Made by a program: the position numbers and the translations under genes. From Nematostella vectensis (Eukaryota > Cnidaria > Anthozoa > Actiniaria > Edwardsiidae): a DNA stretch of 64,000 nucleotides. The stretch lies in NCBI RefSeq assembly GCF_932526225.1, contig NC_064043.1:8051501-8115500 (forward strand). Direction: 5' to 3'. Shown here in pieces: positions 21,697 through 35,600 of this stretch (its first letter is position 1; each line of letters starts with the position of its first letter). The notes beneath the pieces are model-generated. The model had not been told where the DNA came from and made no database searches. It worked only from the letters and a program-made list of their open reading frames with translations.

Positions 21697-24600
21697 TTAA
21701 AAAGGATATTGTCTACGTGACTTCTCGTCCTCCTTCGTTTCTGCCTCCTTGGGGTCGTGACGCGCTTCCTTCTGCTGTGAACAAGTTAACACGTTAGCAC
21801 CCCTATACCACCCCTATAAACACCCTTATAGCACCCCTATAGCACCCCTTTCACACCCCCTTCAACACCCCTTTAGCACCCCTTTCACACCCCCTTTAGC
21901 ACCCCTTTCACACCCCCTTTAAAGCAGCAATCGTAGGATTTTTCCTTTCCGGGAAACCTCAACCGACAAAAGATAAAAAAATATATTAGAATCAACGCTA
22001 TTTAACAAGCCATCCACTCTAATTTATAATTTTGAAATATTTTTCGCGATGTCCGTTAAAAATAATCGGAGGTTGTTACGTTAAATGACAGGAAGTACAC
22101 TAATGCGATTGCCGCTTAAATCCCTGGGATGGTAATTTGTAAAACAACGACGTGATAAGGCTTACGGACTAGAGGTCCCTGATAACAACCTATACACGAA
22201 ACAAGACACTAATTCAAACTACAAATACACTTATTTGACTTTATCCATAATAATACCTCGCTCACTTTTTTGCTGGAGGATTTTTCCTTTTTCTCCTTTA
22301 CTACGGATTCATCCTTTACGGTGCGGATGAGCTTGACCTTCGTCTTCTCCTAGTACGGAACAAATTGATTGATTGGTAACATGAAAACTACCCTGGTAGC
22401 AGAGCATTCTTCCTGTTTGTTTCTACCACTTCACTTATCCGTGTCGCGTCTCTGTTCGTCAATTCAAACAAACAAATAACACGAAAGATCAGAGACGCAA
22501 CACATTTAAGTAAACTGCTAAAGACAAATAGGAGAAAAACTCTGCTAGAAAGGTATACGAGGACACAAAGGACAAAATTTACAAGCGTTATAAAGGGTTG
22601 TTAACAAAAATCTATGATCAGCAATCTAAGTGGATTTAGAATTTTGTAAAAAGATATGCAAATAACTCCGAACTACATGGTTGTGTATATAACTATATGA
22701 GCTATTTGGATAAGTTTATGGCTTTATGAATATTTAAGCTGCGTAAACAGGCGGCTGTTTATATCTTTAAATGAATCTTTCGTAATATTTTTTTTTCAAT
22801 ATATGCGGGATGGAACTTCAGAATATTAAGCAACCAAAATTAGGAACAAAATAGATCAACATTTCCTATTTTGGTGAGTAAGAGAAGTTCAAGTTAACAG
22901 GGTGGAACATAAGGGTTCTCCACCTTTTGCACTCCATCTTCAGTTTTCGTCTTGACTTTGCCTTCGGTATTTGTCTTTGTTACTGCAGGAGAACAATAAC
23001 ACAATAGCAATTATTTTAAGGAATGGTAGTGAAGGGATCTCTTGCTTTAATGATTTGAGGTTAAGAGGTGGCGCTAATAAGAGGGGAAGTTTGTTTAAAC
23101 TTTCCTAATAGTAATATATAGTCTTGGTCAATTCTTTAACTACTCAACTCTTTTTGTCTCCGATTGTGTATCTAATGGATATTCAGTGTATAAATTTTGG
23201 TATAAAGGTTGGCACACCAGCTTCTACATTACAGGTAAGTCAACAAGCAATGCAAATGTTGGGCATATCTACAAGTCATTGTTTGTACTATGGCATCACC
23301 ATGTGTGCTCCTTAAATAATATGGAGCAATGTACAGGACCCGAAATGATCCCAGGACCCGAAACGATCCCAGGACCCGAAACGATACCCAAAAAGTTCCC
23401 CAACTGATCCCGGGACCCGAAACGATCCCCAAGAGTCCCCGAAATGAACCCCAAGGAATTACAGTAATGGACAACTGAAGGAATGTGTAAGGATTGGCTT
23501 TCAGTTTTAAAAACATATGAAACATTTAGCTTTGTTTGTGTTATTAAAAGGGAATTTACATTAACTAAAACTATAGTATTAAGATTTTAATATACGACTG
23601 CGGGGGAATACAGTGGTTGAGTCAGAAATTGGGGTCAACTAACAATTCTTTGTGATAGTAATTTGAAGAACCCGGCGTGGATAAATCATTTTTTACATAA
23701 CAAGCCATAAAAGAAAGTCTTTACAGATAGGACATGCTGCTTTTTATAGGAAGCGAAATGTTTAGAAGTTTTTTTTGGCATGTTTGTTTTTGGTGAATGA
23801 AAGACCTATCATATTATGAGATCATGCCGGGGTGTACGCACGACTACATGAGGAAGTTCAAAACTCACATAATATTGCTTTCAACAAAAGCCACATCCTC
23901 TTAATATTTTGCATCGGTAGTAGAAGGGGTGTTGAGTGTATAACTCAGTGTGCTTTTGTCATTCCATCTTCTCGGCCAAACCGGCTGCCTAAAATGTGTC
24001 CTTAAATATTCGCTCGTGTGAACAAGGATTTTGTGGTGAAATACATGTTTAGGTTGTCGAATGAATATCAATTTTTAGGGGTAATGTTTACCGGAAATGA
24101 GATTTATAGCGTCAGAGTCATGTGTCGGAATCGCAAAATGTTTAGAGTGTGATGGAAGGTCAAAGGTTTGAATGATCTGAGCAAAACTGTGCTATGTTTA
24201 TACATGCTGTATTTCTTTCAGTAGCAATTAAAAGTTGTGTATTTGTTTAAGACTCTGTTTATGGGTTTAACGCCGGGCAATGTAATAAATAGAAGTATTG
24301 TGTTGAAATTTAATATTTTTAAGTCACGTTGTTTAGAAATCGAGTCGCTGTTAACCCTTAATTATGCTTCAATAATTGCAAGTATTTCTTCTGCTTTCCC
24401 TTTGTCCATTACCGCAATTCCTCGGGGTTGATTTCGGGGACTCCTCGGTATCGTTTCGGGTCCGAGGATCAGTTGGGGTACTTTTGGGGATCATTTCGGG
24501 TCCTGGGATCGTTTCGGGTCCTGGGATCATTTCGGGTCCTGTACAGCAATCTACTTACGCATGTATAGGATTGCCGGGTGACAGGTTGACTTACCCGTGT

Positions 24601-27600
24601 CGATATCTTCTTTTCTTCGTTTAGTTTCTTTATTTTCAAGCGTATCTAATGACGCCTGAAAAGCCCATGACAAATTCAACGTAAATAACGGGATAGGATA
24701 ATGAGTTTGGACACAGTGGCCTAGCTAGTGTTCCCTTTCTTCGAACCAACAAACACTTACTTTAACATTAACTCTAAAGCAGGTTCTACACGCACTAGCT
24801 TTGTCGAGGCGATTATCGGCCAGAGCATTTAAAAGCTGTGATTTCTCTGGTTACAGCTTGTTATGCAAAGTAACGTCACATTTTGAGAATTAGCGTACAC
24901 AAAACTAGGCCGATGAATCGACGCATGAAAATCAGCCTTTACTTGGCACAGCGACCAAGACACGCTGACGAAAAGATCCTGTTGACATACCCCCATATGG
25001 GTACGTTTATCGTATTACGCCCCAACTCACTAAATTATATTTGTCATTCCTGATGATACAGATTTCTTCTAAGTTTAATCTTTGTATGGTCCTCCCTCTT
25101 CTAACCAACCCTTAAGCCCTGTGCAAACTGCGCCAGCACCTGCCATCATTGCCGGCGAATTTTCGCTTGACTGGCTAAAGGGCAAAGGAAATGTCAAGAT
25201 GGGAAAAATACTTTTTGACATTTCCCTTGTCTTGTGGTCAGTCGAGCAAGAATTCGCCAGCAATGCTGGCCGGTGCTGGCGCAGTTTACACAGGGCTCAA
25301 AACCATTTCATTACTTACAAATAGCAATACATACCCTTTTTCTTTCCGCTTTAAGAGCACGCTCTTTGTCCTTGTCTTTTTCCTTTTCTCGTTCTAAACT
25401 TTTGGATCTCCTTTCTTGGCTCTCCTGATAAGTGCAAAATGAAACGTACTCTATCTTAGGCCCATTTGCTACAACAGACATATTCTCTAGTATTCTCAAA
25501 GCTACAGACTAAATAGTCACCTTTTACGCACTCAACTCTCAAAGTAAACTCTGGCATACCCTCAAAGTGAGGTCCCTGGTATACTCTCAAAGTGAGGTCC
25601 CTGGTATACCCTCAAAGTAAGGTCCCTGGTATACCCTCAAATTAAGGTCCCTGGTATACCCTCAAAGTAAGGTCCCTGGTATACCCTCAAAGTGAGGTCC
25701 CTTGTATACCCTCAAAGTAAGGTCCCTGGTATACCCTCAAAGTAACGTCCCTGGTATACCCTAAAAGGGGGTCCCTTGTATACTCTCAAAGTAAGGTCCC
25801 TGGTATACCCTCAAAGTAAGGTCCCTGGTATACTCACAAAGTAAGGTCCCTGGTATACCCTCAAAGTAAGGTCCCTGGTATACCCTCAAAGTTAGGTCCC
25901 TGGCAAACCCTCAAAGTTAGGTCCCTGGCATACCCTCAAAGTGAGGTCCCTGGTATACCCTCAAAGTGAGGTCCCTGGTATACTCTCAAGGTAAGGCTCT
26001 GGTATGCCCTCAAAGTTAGGTCCCTGGCATACCCTTAAAGTGAGGTCCCTGGAATACCCTCAAAGTTAGGTCCCTGGCATACCCTCAAAGTAAGGTCCCT
26101 GGTATACCCTCAAAGTAAGGTCCCTGGTATACCCTCAAAGTAAGGTCCCTGGTATACCCTCAAAGTAACGTCCCTGGTATACCCTAAAAGGGGGTCCCTT
26201 GTATACTCTCAAAGTAAGGTCCCTGGTATACCCTCAAAGTAAGGTCCCTGGTATACCCTCAAAGTTAGGTCCCTGGCATACCCTCAAAGTAAGGTCCCTG
26301 GTATAACCTCAAAGTAAGGTCCCTGGTATAACCTCAAAAGTAAGGTCCCTGGTATAACCTCAAAAGTAAGGTCCCTGGTATACCCTCAAAGTTAGGTCCC
26401 TGGCATACCCTCAAAGTGAGGTCCCTGGTATACTCTCAAAGTAAGGCTCTGGTATACCCTAAAAGGGGGTCCCTTGCATACCCTCAAAGTGAGGTCCCTG
26501 GTATACTCTCAAAGTAAGGCTCTGGTATGCCCTCAAAGTTAGGTCCCTGGCATACCCTCAAAGTGAGGTCCCTGGTATACTCTCAAAGTGAGGTCCCTGG
26601 TATACTCTCAAAGTAAGGCTCTGGTATGCCCTCAAATTAAGTATTGCGTAATAATAAAATGTACGGTGTACGCAGTCAACCTGGTGTGTTGGAGTCGCAT
26701 CGAGTTTCCGTCTTTTAGCTTCTGAGAATAAACAGGAATTATTTCAGTTTCAAATGAAATTTTGGAGTACCAAAATAGTAGTGATTAATGAACGCTGCAG
26801 CTTGAAAGTGCTACTAATTGGACAACTGTGCGGTTTAGTCCACAGTACCACACGCTACTTACTATTTATGGTTACAATCGCTGCGCTACTTACTGTAAAG
26901 CATTCATTTCGGTTCCGGTGGGATAACCACACGTTTTTGTGCATTTACAAAACGGTTGATGTACGGTTTGACGGTTACGGCGCGATTGTCATACAGTTGA
27001 GGTGCGGTTTGAAGGTTACGGCGCGAATACCAGACTGCTGAGGGGCGGTTTGACGGTTACGGTGAAAATACCACACTGTGGAGGTGTGGTATGATGGTTA
27101 GATTGGGTATAAGACACTCACCTTTTTCCACTTCGCCATCCTTGGATGTGTCCAGGCTGGGTGTTGATTTGTGTTTACTGTGGTTTGATGAGGATTTCTC
27201 TTTAGTTTTCTCGCCTTTCGACTTGTCGCGCTCTTTACTTATGCTACGCTCCTTGGTTTTTGCTTCTTTGTCTCGTTCATGTTTCTCTTTGCGCTCGCTG
27301 GAGTTCTTATCCAGATCCCGCTCTTCTTTCTTCTCTTTGTCTTTCTCACGGGACTCCTTGTCTTTATCCTTGCTCTTTGTTTTTCTACAAAAAAAGAATT
27401 GACCCAAAAGACAAGGATTAATTGTTGCCGTATCTAGTGTTGAATAGCGTTTTGTATTTTATAGAGAAAATGAACACCGGTGACATTATCAAATGTGCTT
27501 CACATGTGACTGACTGAAACGGACTGCTCCAAAGCAGTTTACAGTCATGAGTGCAAGATAGAGAGTCAGCAACAATGAACATGTTACCACAGGCCTGCAT

Positions 27601-29664
27601 CCCCATTCGCTCTTACGTCTCGCCTATACAGGTTAAGCAAGTACGATAAGAGACTAAACGTCCTTATTCGAGAAGACTAAGCAAGTTGCACTAAGAAATC
27701 AAATAACTTTTTGGGTGGCAAACTAAAAATAATCAAACACCGAAACGAACAAAGAAATTGCTGCGGCCGTCACGCTAGAAGCGACGAACAAACAAGGACT
27801 TTTCTGACATGGAAACTTTATGGCCGATCCTTACGCTGAATAAGTTTCTTTTTGTTGTTGTTGTTTTCCTGCCAAAAGCAGTTTCCCACCCCTAAAGTGC
27901 ATATATTCTTTTATTTTCATTCCGCTTATATAACACTACTAACCCAACACTTTCTCCGCGCTTGCCCTCAGATTCACTTCCGGTCGTATCAGCTTTTGCT
28001 ATGGGTGTTGTGCTACCTGTGGTTTTTACAACTCGATTGGAGGTAGACTGGGTCTTTGATGATGAATTACCGCTGGACCTTTAACAACATCAGTGATGCA
28101 TTAGATCCCTATACTGAAAAACTCATGGGATTTCTTATAAACAGTGGTACCTCTATGAAGCCACCACCCTCGGGACCGCGCTATGCGATTTATACAGTGG
28201 TACCTCTATTGAGTGGCAATCCTCGGGACCGAGAAAAGTGGAGGTTATCATCATTTGGAAGCGAATGTCATATCATGTCCAATTATTATTCTATAATAAA
28301 GTTATTAATAAGTTTGAGGCCTAAGGGTTCTTTCTATTCCTGGTCCAAAAGGTATATAACTGGATGATAATGTCAATTGGTAACTTTGACTACAATTGAA
28401 TGGGCGCAGGCTTCTTAAAGATAATTATAGAAAAGCATATCTTTTTTGTATTATCTCATTTTTGTGGCACTTCTTCTGGGGACTGAAGCTAACAAGTAAC
28501 ACTCACTTGGTAGAGCTAGATCCAGTCCCCCTGCTGGGAGAGTCTGCTGCGTTCTGTCTGTTCGTGGGTGTACTCGTCCCTGAGGGCCTGGCACTAGAGG
28601 AGCTACCGCTGGGCTTGCTCGCTGGCTTGTCACTGTCGGCTTTTGTTGTACTTGGACTGGGATAAAAATATAACCCAATAAGAGATCAAATGGTAGTAGT
28701 GATAGTATTTTACTTCAATTCAAAAAAAAAAAAAAAAAAGAGCTGGAAAAACTAAAATGTGTGATACCCAATATTTTGCATTCCGACCACAATTTTTGTT
28801 ACGGTCACATCTAAGAAAGCTGCATTATCATTATGCTGTTTTCAACCATATATGGGTGAAATAAACCTAACTCTTGTTGAAACATTGTTGTTTTTGGGGG
28901 AATTTTTTTTCATATTGAACCCAGAATTTTTTTAAGATTTCAATAGTTAGGTATGAATTAAAAGAGGTGGTGAGTGAGACTGTATATCAACCACGTATTG
29001 TTATGAATATTAGTGATCTTCATAAAAAAATATCCTTCTGAGTACTACTAGCTATCAGGTTGGTAGCCTCCCTCGCAAGCGTTTTTTAGGCAGGTGTCGC
29101 TCGCTCCCGATGCCTGCTTAAAAACGCCTGCGAGGGAGGCTATCAGGTTGGGTACCTTGTAGACTTGACTGACTCTTCTTTCTTTACATTCACTACAAAA
29201 CAGAACATTCAGTAAATAGATAAGGATTACATAAACAAAAAAACATAAACGAACAAAGGGATCTACTTTAATCTGATTTAACATGTACCTGTGGATTTGG
29301 ATTTTGTCGAAGCGGTTGAGTCTACGGTTTCTGTCTTTATGGTCTCTGCAAAACAAGTATAGAGTTGTGGCACATTTCTGTCCAGTATGAGACTTGCCAT
29401 CTCTGAGAGGGGATATTTTTTTTATAATTGGCCTTAACAAATTACAATTGACCAAAAAAAAAAAAAACAAAAAAAAAAAAAACAAGGGTTTCAGAGTCCG
29501 GGTTTTCCCTAGAATAAAATGCAATATAGAAGCTAAGGTCAGTGCTTACTAGCTGGTTCTGGTGCAGTAGACCCTGCTGTTGTTGTTTGACTGTCAGGCT
29601 TTTCTTGTTTAACTGCTGGGTTTGTATCATTCTGACTCGGTGTGTTGCTTGGAGGTGGCACCAG
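21697..29664 (-). CDS. THOC2: THOC2 exons 31-41 (charged C-terminal tail)
   Basis: Exons: 29550-29664, 29289-29345, 29156-29192, 28507-28656, 27944-28078, 27122-27384, 25335-25468, 24595-24655, 22924-22982, 22266-22349, 21697-21774. The tail is Ser/Thr/Pro-rich, then Lys/Glu/Arg/Asp-rich and probably disordered, like the RNA-binding C-terminus of vertebrate THOC2. Landmarks are [14 protein letters not shown] (36), [11 protein letters not shown] (38) and [16 protein letters not shown] (41). For exon 37 I chose the acceptor at 25470-25469, because the nearer one at 25426-25425 breaks the phase left by exon 36. The exon 35 donor is a weak GTTAGT but is the only phase-compatible choice. Low complexity makes this block less certain than the rest. 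Confidence 0.82.
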
Positions 29665-32600
29665 CTAGAAGCAGACATGTCACATTCAACTCTTCGCTAA
29701 CAGAAACGTTTTCAAAGTTAATCAACACCTTTGTTCCACATTATACCACACTGTTACTGGCCTATCTACACATAGTCACAGAATAGCAGAAGAACTAAAC
29801 TGGGCAAGAGTGTAAAAGCCCTTGGGCCGCCTACCGCATAACTTCAGACTTAGACGCGGTAATAATATATGGCTAATATATGCAGCTAGGTGCTTCAGTG
29901 GTTTTTACCCATGCTCACATGCGGGCATGTCGCGTAGTTGCGAAGCTGGTTCGCGACAGCCTTTTGTAAAATGACTGTATATTGTAGCTTAGGATACAGC
30001 TTACTCAAACTTTCATGACTTGAACTAAGATTAAACTGTTTTCTTTCAAGTCAATGGGGTCCCAGGTGCATCCCACTGTTGTTGCCACTTCTCCAAAACT
30101 GACCTTTTCTTTGTGATGGAACTCACTCTCAACTACCATGTCTCGCTTCTTGGTCTTCAACTGACCAGAATAGCTTAAAATGAAATAAAAAGTTACCTTT
30201 TTTGAGTATAGGAGTTGGGTGCTAAAGACACACAAGTATAGACCATCATACAAGTATAGACCGTCACACAAGTATAGACTGTCACACAAGTATAGACCGT
30301 CACACAAGTATAGACCGTCATACAAGTATAGACCGTCACACAAGTATAGACCGTCACACAAGTATAGACCGTCACACAAGTATAGACTGTCTCTGGTCAA
30401 GTTTAGCTTGACTCACCCCATTGCGAGTGCAAAAATGTCAGGTCGCTTGTCCTTCTCTTCCTCGCAGATTTTGTCTATTCTTCGTTCAAGGGCCTGACCC
30501 AGATTCAAGACTTTGGGGTAGAATGGCAGAATCTACCGGTAAAAACATAGTTTAATTGGGAACTACATATTAACCTTGCAAAAGACATACAGTATGGTAG
30601 ATAGTCTTTATGATCTTAGTGCATGTTAAGCTTGACCCATTTCTTTTGACTCTTTACTCACTCACTACTTACACCTAATTTCAATTAAGGTTGCACCTGC
30701 GAATCGATGTATTGTAATCAGCAGTGGCTCATGGGTAAGTACAGATGGCTGAATCCTAGTCGCGAAACGCTGTGTGATCATTTAGAGGTTGATAAACAAG
30801 AATGCTTAAGCTTTCTAAACTTGTGTTTTTTTAATGCCTTTAATATCATTTATTTGACACAAATGAAGCAATGCAGGTTATGACATATAGATTCTCGTGC
30901 AAACTTATTTTTAATAGGTGTATTCCTGTTTATTGTGCTAATCACAATTCTCTAAGCATCAGGGAGCTATTCTGTCAATTGCTCAGTGTGTTAAGTACCT
31001 TGGTCAGGACCATGATGGTGTTTCTAATCTGGGTGTAGTCCTTAGATTCCAGGCAAACCACCAATGCCTTGGTCAGCTTGTACTGCCATTTGTGACACAC
31101 ATGGCGGAAGTTCTCATAGTCCAGGTGGTCAGCCTTGTCTGTGTTTGTCGCTCGTAGAACAGTCACAAACCCAGGGTAGCTACCGCATTCCTGCCATTGA
31201 TATACATGATATAAATCAGACCCTACTTTTCCAAGGAATATCCACAAGGTATGATTATCTGCAGTATTCAGAGCAGCCTGTGTTAGCCTGTGAGCCTGTA
31301 TGTATGTAGGAATAATCTCCACAAAGGAATAGCACTGTTAGCACCCTTTTACAGAAAGGTCAGAGTCTTTAAGAGACTAAGTTTTAAGTGGACAATACCA
31401 TACTTTGTACTTAACTTTTATTTAAATGGATATATGAATAAAGAAGATTCGTGTGGGAAAAAAATGATGGAAAAACATGACAATAAGGGAGTGACCTATA
31501 CCTTATCATAGGTCTTGCGGTCACCATGCCAACGCATCACTATTTCCAACATAGAGCACAAGAAGCGACCTGTCAATAGTATATTTCCATAAACATTTGT
31601 GAACAAACAGTGGATTGTTTGGGCAAAAAAAATACTGACAACATAGCAGAAATAAATATATCCATGGGGTGCCCAAAAATGACTCACCATATCGGCTTGC
31701 TTCATTTTCAGTGCAGCTTGCAACAGTGTAAGAAATGTCTGAAAACACCTGCAATAAAAACACAAGGCACATCAAACCTTCTCTTGCGGCCTCTTTAACA
31801 AGTTTACAACCTTTCCTCTAAGGACGGTGCACCTACAAACACACAGCATTAAGATGTAACAATGTGCTGCCTCAGCATAACAAATGTCACCCTAACCTTA
31901 AACCTTTCCAAACCCTACCATTCCAGGTGTCGTTACACCACAACTTCACAGCTTAGAACTCCACAGTTTGCAAGTCTCAGCATTACAAATGCCACCTAAA
32001 CCTAACCAAACCCTACCATTGCTGGTATCATTGCACCACACTTTCACAACTTCACAGCTAAAGAGTGCTTAAGTGTCAGAATTACAAATGCCACCTAAAC
32101 CTAACCAAACCCTACCATTCCTGGTATCACTGCACCACAACTTAACAGTGTGCAAGTCTCAGCATTACAAATGCCACCTAAACCTTACCAAACCCTACCA
32201 TTTCTGGTATCATTGCACCACAACTTCACAGCTTAGAACTTCACAGTTTGCAAGTCTCAGCATTACAAATGCCACCTAAACCTTACCAAACCCTACCATT
32301 TCTGGTATCATTGCACCACAACTTCACAACTTAACAGTGTGCAAGTCTCTGCATTACAAATGCCACCAGTCAGGTTCAACAAGGTGACCACCTAAAATGA
32401 CAATGTGCTACATGTTTACATACCCTATCAAAGCACAGCAGTGTGGAGAAATTAGGCGTCTTAAGGTTGTGCAGCATGTGTACAAACTTGGCGCAGTAGA
32501 TGGCATCACTGGCAGTGAACACACACCGTGGAAACATGCACAGCTGAAGGAACTGTGTGATCGTCTCGCTCTTGGTGGATTCTGCACATAAAACACAGAA

Positions 32601-35600
32601 CATTAAAAAGGCTTTAAAGGATTTTAAAAACCAAGCACAGGTATAGCTTCCGTAAGAAATTTGGCTTCACAGACTGTATTTAAATAGAACATTAGTGATG
32701 AATTAGTAAATAAATTCACATAAAGTTGTGCCATGTTTTTTTAAATATGAATGCAGCATATTTACTCACTAGATGGGAACCACGAATCTCGCTCATGCTT
32801 TAGCCATGACATGACACACTGGTTATGTTCCTCTTGTCGTCTCTGCTCATCTTTCAGCTTGTCAATCAGCTGTGCCCAGCGCTCCTTGTCTTTTTTCTTC
32901 TTGCTGGCAGCCTGGAGGGAGACAAACACATTGCATCGATCAAGATAAGGCATTTACCAATGATATAGCCAATCGAAATGACATGTGTCAATCACAATTA
33001 TGCATGTCAATCACAAAGCAATGTGTCAATCATGTGACATTCATCAAACACAATGCCCATTAGAAGTGACTAGAAGTGGCCTATGTCTCAAAGGGCATAC
33101 ATTCAAGTAGTTCAATTAACGATTTATAATAGAAGGTAAGCACTAGTCAGCAATATATGCATATTATTAAAGGAAATCTATCAAAAGAGCATCACGAGTT
33201 TAAAAAGAAGTCTTCCATCACTCTTACCAAGTCTTTGTTTTCTTCAAGCTGAACTATCTGCTGCTTGAAGCGCTGGATTTCCAGCTCGTAGCGGTCAACA
33301 GGTACATGAACATCATACATTGATAGGGACCAAAACGTCACATACAACTGTGGACTGAGATTGCAAACAAAGAAGAGAACCCATATTAGAAAAAATAGTA
33401 TTTGAAAAAAAAAACTTATGGGATATCGCTTCTGAAGGCCAGAGAATATATGATACTGCCACTTACGGTAATAGCCTTTCCAAATAGCCATTGACAACAG
33501 ATGATTTCTCACATTTGGTATTTAGCTCAGATGGTAGCTGACAGCCTTACAATTGTACTTAATCTTTAACTAACCTTATGTTATTCCAGACTTTTGGGGT
33601 TTGGAGCATTCGAGCACTTTGCACAACAGGCTCCATAACTAAGTTAACTGCATCAATGTAACACTGGTAGATTTGCTGGAAAAGGAAAAAATTAAAGATG
33701 CATTCATTAGTAAGAAAACTATTTTTTTCTAGAGATTTAAATCTACTAATAGGGTAACAGAAATAATAATCAATAACTTTGCATCAGCTAGATGAGACAT
33801 CAAGTAGACACTTTGTGGGATCAAAGAAAATGAACAATTGTGGAACATATTCTGCTACCAAAACAAATAATGTCTTACATGATAACAATGTAAACATGTC
33901 AAAGTCTCCGCCTACAAATCAGGTCTACAAAATACAGTAGGTAAAAATATATGTATATAGAGTTGAAGCTCTCGTAAGCTACCACCTTGGGAACTGAAAA
34001 TCGTGGTCGTTAACAGAGCTAGTCTCTTACGAGAGCTTGCTCTCCTAAGTGATCACTGGGTGCCAAAAACTTGGTGTTGGTCGCTTATGGGAGCTTAATT
34101 AAATTGAATCTAAAAGTTATCATGATAATAACAACGCTGTAATATTTTGGTTTATTGCTTGATTTTAATGAGAAAATTTGGCTAAAACATCTACAAAAAG
34201 GTGCATTTCAACGCCACGCAACCATATTTCTACACATTAATTTATCTTTTTTCAAATATTTATACAAACACTAATAACTGTAACTGTGAACAAAACAAAC
34301 TTTAAATAACTGACTCATGGAAATATAGATGGAACCATGTTAGCAAAATATTCGCAAAACGAGGTATTTAACTTATCATGAGTGTGAGTTGTTTTATATT
34401 ATAGCAAATAATTCTACGCAAAGTAGCTTGTAACGCTTGTTTGCATAGACGCTTTTCTTCAATAAGAATGTCTTTGCCGGCTAGACGATCGCATGGCGTC
34501 TTTTATTAAGCTGATTTCTAAAGCGTGCAACAAACAAGGGGATGGCTATGGTAACTGGAAAAGGATAAATCGTGGAGCTGGCTACGGACTAGAGATTCCT
34601 TGCATTTATACATTTTCTGGAGACAAGGAAATGTTAATCCCATGGTTGACATGCTTGAAATTCTTCAACGGTATGTGATTCCAGCATGCATTGGATATGA
34701 TGTTTATCAGGTGTTGACTGATGTTGTAAAGCCAAAAAAAGTATCAGTTGGTGGTTTGAGATTGTAGTCATTAACGGAGCTGGTCGCACTGATAAGCTGG
34801 TCGCTTACGAGAGCTTAGAATTAGGGAGTTTGTGTGACAATTAAATCGGTGATTCGTGATCGTGGTCGTTATCGGAGCTGGTTGCTTACGAGTGCAGTCG
34901 CTCAGAGAGCTTCGACTGTATATATACATATATAAAGGAAGTAAACCTCATGTACCTACTGTAGCTATAGTCATGCTTTACAACTTTCAGATTATTGTGT
35001 GAAAAACATTTCTCCAACCTAACACAAAAATATAAAATTAACATGAAATTCTGATACCTTTTGAGTTAGCTCCTTATCACCTCTTTCTGTCTTGAATTTC
35101 GTCTGAAAAGATTGAGACTGTGAGCAGTTTCTGTGAAACAAAAAGGTACTGAATCACAAAAATTTCTTATTCAACCAATACACCATACCTCTATTTGATG
35201 TGTGAACATGGGCCGTGATAGATAAAAGGCCACGTCAGGGGTTAGGTGATAGCTCTGACCGAGAGTGCTGAGGGAGGGGATATGGGCGTGGTACTCTTCT
35301 GCGGTAAACTGACTTGCTAGGAACCCACCAAACTGGACAAGAGTATCTTGGCACTGCAAGCAAACAAAGCTTAGAATGTTAAGAATTTTGATTATTTATT
35401 TTGAGAAGTAATTTACTAACAATAGCAAACATAAATTAATCTCTACTGCTTCACCATGACAAAGATGTATTCCAAGGAACACAGATGCTATTTAATGTTA
35501 CTTACTTGATCATAGAGTTTCCCTACAAGCTTAAGATGCCGTTTGTCATCTTCATAAAATACAATCCCGTTTCTTTGCTGAGCCATTAGGATGCATAGGG

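Noticed and set aside
25082-25324. 80-aa open frame
   Set aside because: Overlaps a fold-back MITE whose two arms are inverted copies. Not a gene.
34493-34678. 61-aa open frame inside the THOC2 intron transposon
   Set aside because: Too short and without transposase motifs. The element looks non-autonomous.
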